From NCBI RefSeq assembly GCF_018457165.1, contig NZ_JAFMNX010000005.1, positions 124,001-188,000 of the forward strand: a stretch of DNA of 64,000 nucleotides, read 5' to 3'. Below the pieces are notes generated by a model. It had not been told where the DNA came from, did not search any database, and saw only the letters and a list, made by a program, of their open reading frames with translations. This document shows positions 36,121 through 43,276 of the stretch, one piece after another (within the stretch, counting starts at the first letter, position 1; each line of letters starts with the position of its first letter). The position numbers were made by a program, and so were the translations under genes. The stretch is from Tianweitania aestuarii (GTDB lineage: Bacteria > Pseudomonadota > Alphaproteobacteria > Rhizobiales > Rhizobiaceae).

Positions 36121-36165
36121 TTCCTAATCTGTAGGTCACAGGTTCGATTCCTGTCGGGATCACCA
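36121..36165 (+). repeat. Right attachment core (attR) with detached tRNA-Arg 3' half
   Basis: TTCCTAATCTGTAGGTC (36121-36137) repeats the left core. After it comes a complete T arm, ACAGG-TTCGATT-CCTGT, then CGGGATC-A-CCA. No 5' half precedes it, so it is not a tRNA gene. Its T stem differs from that of the tRNA at 26275 by two compensated pairs. It probably is the original chromosomal 3' end, displaced by the island. Confidence 0.85.
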
Positions 36166-36353
36166 TCGGCATCAGGCGGTTGCGTGGTGGTCGATGGGTT
36201 CTTGAGCCGCCTTGTCGCGGCCGGTGGTTTGATCAGGTCTGCGGTGCTTCACATCGCTGGCTGAGTGTTGGATCGACGGATCTTTGCACGCCCTATGCAG
36301 CCTTCATCGGTGTTTCTACAAAACTTGGCGGCGACACAGCGAAGGGTTAACCG

Positions 36354-37580
36354 GTGTCGCTTTTACTGGCGCGTGGCTTACATGAGGAAGCCCGTGCCTT
36401 AAGGACATGTTGCGTGGATAACGCATCGATTCACTTCACAGATGCTTTGGTCAACATAACCTGTGGCGTGACCTGCCTGTTCTTGTGGCTGAACCAGCGC
36501 AAGGATGTTTCTCTCGGCTACTGGGCCGTCGGGCTTGTGCTTTACGGGGCGATCAGCTCGTTGTTTCCCTTTGCGCCGGCAACGCCGGTTTGGAACGGTG
36601 CAGGCTTTTCCCTCCTGAATCTGGCCAGCATCCTGTTGTGGGCCGGATTTCGCGCCTTCGACGGCAGGGCTCCGTTCAACCGCTATCTGCTCGCTTGTCC
36701 GGCAGCGCCATTCGTCACCTGCCTGCTGGTCGGCATCGTTTCGAACAACTGGATGCTGGCGGAGCGGTGTACGCTGATTGTTTACAGCGCGATCGCCATG
36801 GCGCAGATCGCTTATGTCTTCCAAGGACGTATTGGCCTGTTCGGGCCGCGAAGCATTTCGGCCTATGTCGTCTTCCTGAACGTGCTTTGTCTTCTGGTTG
36901 TCAGCCTTTTTCAGGGTGTCTGGTTCTCCGAAGAAGCCGGGAACACGGCGTTCCTGCTGAGCGATCACATCGTGACGATCATCTTCACCCTTGCGGTGAT
37001 CGCCATGGTGGGCGAGCGCCATTATCTGACGGTGCTGCATACGGCCCATCGCGACATGCTGACCGGCGTTCTCAATCGTCTCGGTTTTGCCGAAGCCTTG
37101 GCCAAGGGCGCCGATGCGAACGCAATCCTTCTTTGCGATCTCGACCACTTCAAGGACATCAACGATCATTACGGGCACGATGTGGGGGACGAGGTTCTTC
37201 GCGATTTCGCAAACCGCATGCGAAGGGTTGTCGAACCCGCAGACCTGATCACGCGGCTGGGTGGCGAAGAGTTCCTGGTTGCAAGTGCCGCGCCCTCCTT
37301 GAACAAGGCTCTGGCGCTCGCCGAAACGCTGCGCCTGGCAGCCAAGGCACAGGCCGTGCCTGTTGGCGCGCATGCCATTCCCTTCACGATCAGCATCGGC
37401 GTTGCTATGCGGCGCGAACAGGAAGACCTCAACGAAGCCATCAAGCGGGCGGATGTCGCGCTGTACCAGGCGAAATCAGCGGGGCGCGACCGTGTTTCGG
37501 CTGAAAGTCTCGCTTCGGGCCACGCGTCACAGCCTGCGCAACCATCGTTCATCAGACCGGTTTCGATCGCGTCCAAATAG
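36354..37580 (+). CDS. Membrane-bound diguanylate cyclase (GGDEF)
   Basis: A 408-residue protein. About seven hydrophobic helices fill residues 25-225. The GGDEF domain covers about residues 235-385: DMLTGVLNRLGF, ILLCDLDHFKDINDHYGHDVGDEVL and the active-site LGGEEF, followed by SIGVAM. It should make cyclic di-GMP from two GTP. No RxxD inhibitory site is obvious upstream of GGEEF. The start used is a GTG at 36354; a second GTG at 36414 (VDNASIHFTDA) lies nearer the first helix and is also possible. It is the first gene after the island. Confidence 0.9.
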   Translation: MSLLLARGLHEEARALRTCCVDNASIHFTDALVNITCGVTCLFLWLNQRKDVSLGYWAVGLVLYGAISSLFPFAPATPVWNGAGFSLLNLASILLWAGFRAFDGRAPFNRYLLACPAAPFVTCLLVGIVSNNWMLAERCTLIVYSAIAMAQIAYVFQGRIGLFGPRSISAYVVFLNVLCLLVVSLFQGVWFSEEAGNTAFLLSDHIVTIIFTLAVIAMVGERHYLTVLHTAHRDMLTGVLNRLGFAEALAKGADANAILLCDLDHFKDINDHYGHDVGDEVLRDFANRMRRVVEPADLITRLGGEEFLVASAAPSLNKALALAETLRLAAKAQAVPVGAHAIPFTISIGVAMRREQEDLNEAIKRADVALYQAKSAGRDRVSAESLASGHASQPAQPSFIRPVSIASK

Positions 37581-37739
37581 GTGGAAGGGCGCGGCAGAGG
37601 CCTTTGACGGGCCGGCGGTGCGAAAGATCGACGGCAAGCAGCCTTGTTCCTCGATTTTGCCCGATCTGGGAGATAGCGGCCAGACCAATTGCGTTGCTAT
37701 GAGGTGGCGCAGCATCAATGCTGGATCTGGAGCCATCGC

Positions 37740-40148
37740 TTGTTCGTTTCGAAGCTTCGCCTTGCGCTCCTCGTCCTTTCCTTGCTGTTGCCGGTGGCCA
37801 ACCATGCGGCGGCGCAAGGCGACACGCCCGCCGCGCTGATCGAGCAGCTGACACAATCCGAAACCGAGCTGCAGGCGATCGACCGTGCGCTCGACCGGCG
37901 TGTCGGTGCGGACGAACAGGATGCGTTGCGGGCGCGCGCGGTGGCGGCACAGCAGGCTGCGACCGGTCTGGCGAAGCAGTTGGAAGACCAGCTGGCGCGG
38001 ATCGATGCGCGGCTGGCCGGCATCGGGCCTGTTGCCGAAGGGGCCACCGAAGCGCCCGATATCAGCGCCGAGCGCGCCGATCTGGCCCAACAGCGCGCCA
38101 ATATCGACGCCGCCATCAAGCGGGGGCGTTTGGCCGGCGTTGAAGCGCAGCAGCTGGTGGACGAGATCGACCACAGCAGGGCCGAGCAGTTCAGCGAGCG
38201 GATCTCCACGCGCGTCGCTTCACCCCTGACGCCGCGGTTCTGGGTCGATGTGGCGGATGCGTTTCCGCGCGATGCGCGCCGCATCTCCTCGTTCTTCTCA
38301 CAAGGCATGGAGCAGATCCGCGCGCGTTGGGCCGATGTTCTTTTCTGGCCGGCGCTGCTTGGCGCCGCTGGCGCTTTGATCGTTCTTTACCCGCTTCGCA
38401 GGTTTTTGAAGAGCTTTGGCCAGCGCTTTCTGATCGAGGGCGCGCCGGGGCGGCGGTTGCGCCGGTCTGCCAACGCTTTGTGGCGCATCATCGTGGGTAC
38501 GCTGACGCCGCTGCTTGCCGCGACCCTGTTCGTTCAAGGGCTTCGCTGGGCCGGATTGATGGCCGATCGCTGGACCAGCGTCGCCGATGCCTTTGTTGCC
38601 GTATCCGGCTTTGCCGGCTTCGTGGTGGCCCTGGGCAGTGCCGTTTTGATGCGCGACCAGCCATCCTGGCGCGTGGCTCCCATGCAGGACGACACGGCTT
38701 CGCGCCTGACGCCCTTGTCGTGGCTGCTTGCCGGCACATCGATGTTCAACGTGTTGATGACGGCCTTCAACACGGCCGTTGGCGCAAGCCAGCCGGCGAC
38801 CATCACCCTGCAGGGCCTCGAAGCCCTGCTTCAGCTGCTGCTCATCCTTGCCGCTCTGTTCATCCTGAGCCGGTTGCGAGCGGCGAAGGCTGCCAGTTCG
38901 AGTGCATCCAAGGCAACGACTGGTGCCGTGCAGAGCCTCATTTCGCTGCTGGTCTGGATTTTGGCGGCGGTATCGGCGCTCGCCCTTGTGCTCGGCTATA
39001 TCAGCTTCAGCCTGTTTATCGGCCAGTTCATCGGCTGGGCGGCGATCGTGGGGGCGACGCTCTACCTTCTGATGGCGGTGGTGGACGATGTCGCAACCAG
39101 TGTGTTCACGCGCACAAGTCCGCTGGGCATCGCCATGTCGCGCGGCTTCGGTCTTCGCGGCAGCATGATCGATCAGTTCGGCCTGCTTTTGTCGGGTATC
39201 CTGCGCCTGAGCCTGGTGGCGATCGCCTTTGCGCTGCTGATGATCCCGTTTGGCGGCGGTGGCGGTTTGAATGCCTTGCTCAGCCAAGCCGGCGCGCTGG
39301 CGCAAGGTATCCAGATCGGCGGGATTTCCATCTCGCCGGGCGCCATTCTGCGCGGCGTGATCGTTCTGGTGATCGGCCTGACGCTGGTGCGCTTGTTCAT
39401 GGGTTGGCTGGAAAACCGGTATCTGCCGGCAACGGATCTCGACGGCAGCGCCCGCAATTCCGTCAGCCTCGTGATGCGCTATGTCGGCATTGCCTTGGCG
39501 GTGCTCTGGGCGCTGGCTTCGCTCAACATCGGCGTCGAGCGCATCGCGCTTTTGTTGTCGGCCTTGTCGGTGGGTATCGGTTTTGGCCTTCAGGCCATCA
39601 CGCAGAACTTCGTGTCGGGTCTGATCCTGTTGGCCGAGCGGCCGATCAAGATCGGCGATCTGATCCGCGTCGGCACCGATGAAGGCGATGTGAAGCGGAT
39701 CAGCGTGCGGTCAACCGAGATCGTGCTCGCCGATCATTCCACGCTGATCGTGCCCAATTCCGAGCTGATCACCAAAACGGTGCTGAACAAGACGCTGGCC
39801 GGGCCGCTTGGGCGGATCCAGATCCAGTTCTCGGTGCCGATCGGAACCGATCCGCATGTCATCAGCACCATCGTCATGGAAGCCTTCCAGGCCGAGCCGG
39901 CGGTGCTGGAAGATCCTGCGCCTGCCGTGTTCGTGGACGCGATCACCGACGGGCGCATCATGTTCAACTGCTTTGCGCATGTGGCATCGCCGCGCGTGGC
40001 TTATGGACCGCGCAGCAACATCCTGATGACCCTGTTGGGCCGCTTCCGTGAAACGGGGATCGACATCGGCACGGTACCGCAACGGCTGGAGATGCTGCCG
40101 GTGGAGCGTGATCGTCAGCCGACCCGGAAACCCGAAGACGACGCCTGA
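37740..40148 (+). CDS. Mechanosensitive ion channel family protein (MscS superfamily, DUF3772 type)
   Basis: An 802-residue protein with a signal peptide (KLRLALLVLSLLLPVANHAAAQ). About 180 periplasmic residues follow with long heptad-like helices (LEDQLARIDARLAGI), then about eleven membrane helices. The C-terminal MscS core has LSVGIGFGLQAITQNFVSGLILLAERPIKIGDLIRVG around residues 610-650 and the cytosolic beta and alpha/beta domains after it. It should release solutes under hypo-osmotic stress. The start is taken as a TTG at 37740, with GGAG eight bases ahead; in-frame starts further upstream lack a signal-like beginning. Confidence 0.9.
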   Translation: MFVSKLRLALLVLSLLLPVANHAAAQGDTPAALIEQLTQSETELQAIDRALDRRVGADEQDALRARAVAAQQAATGLAKQLEDQLARIDARLAGIGPVAEGATEAPDISAERADLAQQRANIDAAIKRGRLAGVEAQQLVDEIDHSRAEQFSERISTRVASPLTPRFWVDVADAFPRDARRISSFFSQGMEQIRARWADVLFWPALLGAAGALIVLYPLRRFLKSFGQRFLIEGAPGRRLRRSANALWRIIVGTLTPLLAATLFVQGLRWAGLMADRWTSVADAFVAVSGFAGFVVALGSAVLMRDQPSWRVAPMQDDTASRLTPLSWLLAGTSMFNVLMTAFNTAVGASQPATITLQGLEALLQLLLILAALFILSRLRAAKAASSSASKATTGAVQSLISLLVWILAAVSALALVLGYISFSLFIGQFIGWAAIVGATLYLLMAVVDDVATSVFTRTSPLGIAMSRGFGLRGSMIDQFGLLLSGILRLSLVAIAFALLMIPFGGGGGLNALLSQAGALAQGIQIGGISISPGAILRGVIVLVIGLTLVRLFMGWLENRYLPATDLDGSARNSVSLVMRYVGIALAVLWALASLNIGVERIALLLSALSVGIGFGLQAITQNFVSGLILLAERPIKIGDLIRVGTDEGDVKRISVRSTEIVLADHSTLIVPNSELITKTVLNKTLAGPLGRIQIQFSVPIGTDPHVISTIVMEAFQAEPAVLEDPAPAVFVDAITDGRIMFNCFAHVASPRVAYGPRSNILMTLLGRFRETGIDIGTVPQRLEMLPVERDRQPTRKPEDDA

Positions 40149-40154
40149 GAATGC

Positions 40155-40538
40155 TCAGTCGTGTACGATCGGCTCTGGCTTGGGCGTGTCGGGGGCCATC
40201 GGCGGAACGGTGTCATTGCCTTCCGTCCGGTCGCGATACAAGGCGGCGCGGGCGAGCAGCATCAGCGAGACCGGCGTCGTGACCGTGACAAAGATCGCAA
40301 TCAGGATCTCGTGCACGACCGGGCGCGATTGCGTCACCGAAAAGAAGATCATCGACGCCACGAGAATGCCGCCGGTGCCCCAGCTCGTTCCGAGCGTGGG
40401 CAGATGGATGCGCTCGTAGAAGCTCTTGAAGCGCAGCAGCCCGAGCGCGCCCAGAAAGGTCAGGCTCGAGCCGATCAGCAGGAACAACGCGACGAGAATG
40501 GCCGCCCACAGGGGAAAGTCGGCTGCGGCGATGCTCAT
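40155..40538 (-). CDS. phaG: Monovalent cation/H+ antiporter subunit G
   Basis: A 127-residue protein with three hydrophobic helices and the subunit G block GALGLLRFKSFYERIHLPTLGTSWGTGGILVAS. Last gene of the pha (Mrp) operon. Its ATG overlaps the phaF stop by four bases. The Mrp complex exchanges Na+ or K+ for protons across the inner membrane and needs all subunits. The operon sits in convergent orientation to the mechanosensitive channel gene. Confidence 0.93.
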   Translation of the reverse strand: MSIAAADFPLWAAILVALFLLIGSSLTFLGALGLLRFKSFYERIHLPTLGTSWGTGGILVASMIFFSVTQSRPVVHEILIAIFVTVTTPVSLMLLARAALYRDRTEGNDTVPPMAPDTPKPEPIVHD

Positions 40539-40816
40539 TCGATCACCTCGCCGCGCATCAGGAATTTGGCGAGCGCCACCGTTGAAACGAAGCCGAGCAG
40601 GCCGATCACCAGTGCTGCCTCGAAATACATCGTGGTGCCGCTGCGGATGCCGAAGGTCAGCAGCAGAAGCATGGACGCGATATACAGGGCATCGAAGGCC
40701 AGAACGCGGTCCTGCGCACGCGGGCCGCGGATCACCCGGATGGCGGCGATGGCCATGGCGGCAAGAAGCAGGATCTGGGCGATGGCGACGGACCAGGTGA
40801 GGATGAGCCCGCTCAT
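40535..40816 (-). CDS. phaF: Monovalent cation/H+ antiporter subunit F
   Basis: A 93-residue protein with three helices and the subunit F signature RVIRGPRAQDRVLAFDALY. It overlaps phaE and phaG by four bases each, which shows tight translational coupling in the operon. Confidence 0.93.
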   Translation of the reverse strand: MSGLILTWSVAIAQILLLAAMAIAAIRVIRGPRAQDRVLAFDALYIASMLLLLTFGIRSGTTMYFEAALVIGLLGFVSTVALAKFLMRGEVIE

Positions 40817-41301
40817 TCGAAAGCCTCCATCAGCAGCCGCTCATAGCGGTTCTTGATCAGATCGATCCATTCCTGTTCATCGCGCAGATCCAGCACATGG
40901 ATCATCATCAGGCCGGCGGCGGAATGATATTCGACCCAGGCCGTGCCGGGCGTGCTGGTGATGATCACCGCAAGAACGGTAAGAGCAGTGCGATCCTTCA
41001 GGTCGACGGGGATGGTCACGAAGCCGGATACCCGCTCGCGATGACTGCGATCCAGCACCAGCTGCGCCACCGCGATGTTGGAGCGCACGATGTCGCCCGC
41101 CACGATGCGCAGCAGGTGCAGAAGGGGCCACCAGGATCGAATGCGGGGCTTGGCCGGCTCGAGCGGGGTCATCGCCTTGGCTGCAAGCAGCGCGATAATT
41201 GAGCCGAGCACGAGGTGACCGAGCGAGAAGCCGTTCAACAACAGCCACATCACGAGAAGGCCGAGGCTCAGAAGCGGGTAAGGAAGAACAGCGCGCATCA
41301 T
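40813..41301 (-). CDS. phaE: Monovalent cation/H+ antiporter subunit E
   Basis: A 162-residue protein with two N-terminal helices (LSLGLLVMWLLLNGFSLGHLVLG) and the E-type block VAQLVLDRSHRERVSGFVTIPVDLKDRTALTVLAVIITSTPGT. The start is one of two consecutive ATGs at 41301/41298, right at the phaD stop; the longer frame to 41448 lies inside phaD and is not used. Confidence 0.92.
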   Translation of the reverse strand: MMRAVLPYPLLSLGLLVMWLLLNGFSLGHLVLGSIIALLAAKAMTPLEPAKPRIRSWWPLLHLLRIVAGDIVRSNIAVAQLVLDRSHRERVSGFVTIPVDLKDRTALTVLAVIITSTPGTAWVEYHSAAGLMMIHVLDLRDEQEWIDLIKNRYERLLMEAFE

Positions 41302-42935
41302 GGCTGGCTTCCTTCCGTCGTCGCCGGCGGCGGAACGGGCGAGGCCGACAGCACTTCCTCGACATAGACATGCGGGGCATGCATGGCGCGCGCGGTGGCA
41401 TCCATATAGCGAAGCACGGGACCGCCGCCGATCGTCATGGCCGCGCAAAGCAGGAGAAGGCCGGCCACCGGCATGATCTCGACGAGCTTGATGCGTGGGA
41501 TCGTGCCTTCGATCGGCGCCCAGAAGGTGCGGATACCCGCGCGTACCATGGCGACCATGGCCGCAAGGCCCGATCCGATCAGCGCTGCGGTAAAAAGCCA
41601 GCCGAACATCGAGATGTCGAGCGTCGGCTTGTTCGAGCCGATAATGGCGTCAAGCATCGCGAACTTGCCGATGAAGCCGGACAGGGGCGGCAGGCCGGCA
41701 AGCAGGATGGCGCAGGCGACGAAACACAGGCCGAGGATGGCGATCGTGCCGGGTATCAGGAGACCGGCGTCTTCCACCACGTCTTCCATATCCGGATCGT
41801 CGCCATAGGCTTCCATCGTCACCGCAAGAACGTCGGCCGCCGGGTCCTGCGCACGGTCGAGCAGTTCAACGAGAAGAAAGAAGGCGCTGAGCGCCATGGT
41901 GGAGCTCACCATGTAATAAAGCGCGCCGGAGGTGACTTCGACGGTGGAGAGACCAATGGCGGACAAAAGCGTGCCCGACGAAACCAGCACATAAAAGCCG
42001 GCGAGGCGCGCCATGCCTTGCGAGGCGAGAACGCCGGCTGATGCGAAGGCGACGGTCGCGATGCCGGCCCCGAACAGCCAAAACTCACCGAAGCCGGCCG
42101 AGGCACCTGCATCCACGCCGAACAAAAGCAGCGACAAGCGAAACAGGATGTAGATGCCGACCTTCGACAGGATCGCGAAAATGCCGGCCACGGGTGCGGC
42201 GGCGGCGGTGTAGGCGGTGGGGAGCCAGAAGCCGAGCGGATAGATGCCGGCCTTGACGAGGAAGGCCACGCCCAAAACGGCGGCGCCGGCTAGAAGCAGC
42301 GGCTGGTCGCCGGGCGTCACTGCGGGGATGCGCACTGCGAGGTCCGCCATGTTCAGCGTGCCGGTCACGCCATAGATCAGGCTGACGCCGACCAGGAACA
42401 GCAGCGATGCGGCCAGGTTGATGGCGATGTAATGCAGGCCCGCCCGCACGCGCTGGATGCCCGTTCCGTGCAGAACGAGGCCATAGGATGCGGCTAGCAG
42501 CACTTCAAAGAACACGAAGAGGTTGAACAGGTCGCCGGTCAAAAACGCGCCGTTCAGGCCCATCAACAGGAACTGGAACAAGGTGTGGTAATGCGGGCCG
42601 ATGCGGTCCCAGCGCGCGAGCGAAAAGGTTAGCGACGCCAGTGCCAGCGTGCCGGTCAGAACCAGCATCAGCGCCGACAGGCGGTCCAGCACCAGGACGA
42701 TGCCGAAGGGTGCGGACCAGTTTCCGAGCAGGTAAACGCCGGTGCGCGCAGCATCCGGTTCGCCGCTATCGGCAAAGCGCATGAGCACCAGGCCGACCAC
42801 CAGCAGGATCACCGTCGCGACGAAGCTCAGCGTCGCCTTCAAGACATGCCGGCGCTCATCGAACAGCAGCAGGAGCGCGCCCGTCAGCAGCGGAAGCAGG
42901 ATCGGAACGATCAGGAGATGGCTTCTCCACTCCAT
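41298..42935 (-). CDS. phaD: Monovalent cation/H+ antiporter subunit D
   Basis: A 545-residue membrane protein of the NuoL/M/N type, with about fourteen helices. It has the conserved proton-path region VKAGIYPLGFWLPTAYTAAAAPVAGIFAILSKVG near residues 235-265 and GLPPLSGFIGKFAMLDA near 425. An acidic segment (TMEAYGDDPDMEDVVED, about residues 370-386) interrupts the membrane part, as in other rhizobial PhaD proteins. It overlaps phaC by one base. Confidence 0.95.
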   Translation of the reverse strand: MEWRSHLLIVPILLPLLTGALLLLFDERRHVLKATLSFVATVILLVVGLVLMRFADSGEPDAARTGVYLLGNWSAPFGIVLVLDRLSALMLVLTGTLALASLTFSLARWDRIGPHYHTLFQFLLMGLNGAFLTGDLFNLFVFFEVLLAASYGLVLHGTGIQRVRAGLHYIAINLAASLLFLVGVSLIYGVTGTLNMADLAVRIPAVTPGDQPLLLAGAAVLGVAFLVKAGIYPLGFWLPTAYTAAAAPVAGIFAILSKVGIYILFRLSLLLFGVDAGASAGFGEFWLFGAGIATVAFASAGVLASQGMARLAGFYVLVSSGTLLSAIGLSTVEVTSGALYYMVSSTMALSAFFLLVELLDRAQDPAADVLAVTMEAYGDDPDMEDVVEDAGLLIPGTIAILGLCFVACAILLAGLPPLSGFIGKFAMLDAIIGSNKPTLDISMFGWLFTAALIGSGLAAMVAMVRAGIRTFWAPIEGTIPRIKLVEIMPVAGLLLLCAAMTIGGGPVLRYMDATARAMHAPHVYVEEVLSASPVPPPATTEGSQP

Positions 42936-43276
42936 CAGTTCGGCTCCCTGCCATCGACGTGATCGCTGCCGGTCAAACCGCGCGACACGAGAAGAACGAC
43001 GAGGAACAGCGCCGTGGTGGCGAAGCCGATCACGATGGCGGTGAGAACCAGCGATTGCGGCAGCGGATCGGCGTAGGCGGCCGGATCAACCGTGCCGCTT
43101 GTTACCACCGGCGCCATGTTGGAGCGCGGGCGGCTCATCGAGAAGATGAACAGGTTGACGCCATAGGAGATCAGCGAAAGCCCCACGATCACCTGATAGG
43201 TGCGCGGACGCTGCAGGAGCCAGATCCCGGAGCCGACGAGAAAGCCGATGCCAAGTGCGAGCGTCAATTCGATCAT
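42935..43276 (-). CDS. phaC: Monovalent cation/H+ antiporter subunit C
   Basis: A 113-residue NuoK-like protein with three helices: IELTLALGIGFLVGSGIWLL, then YQVIVGLSLISYGVNLFIFS, then DPLPQSLVLTAIVIGFATTALFL. The start ATG at 43276 overlaps the phaA stop by four bases. Confidence 0.94.
   Translation of the reverse strand: MIELTLALGIGFLVGSGIWLLQRPRTYQVIVGLSLISYGVNLFIFSMSRPRSNMAPVVTSGTVDPAAYADPLPQSLVLTAIVIGFATTALFLVVLLVSRGLTGSDHVDGREPN

Larger units (their letters stand above)
26324..36137 (+). mobile_element. Genomic island integrated in tRNA-Arg(CCT)
   Basis: About 9.8 kb between two exact 17 bp core repeats. Inside are a tyrosine integrase gene reading outward at the right end, an excisionase-like gene at the left end, an AAA+/subtilase pair, a serine recombinase and a nuclease-like cluster. 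Codon usage and base composition are visibly AT-richer than the flanks, most strongly from 26.4 to 31.3 kb, while 32.5-34.4 kb is GC-richer, so the island is mosaic. No transfer, replication or phage structural genes are seen, so it is a small integrative element or the remainder of one. Its integrase has a premature stop. Confidence 0.88.

Noticed and set aside
36121-36165. Possible second tRNA gene
   Set aside because: Only the anticodon-loop-to-CCA half is present; the upstream bases cannot form acceptor or D stems. It is the attR remnant.
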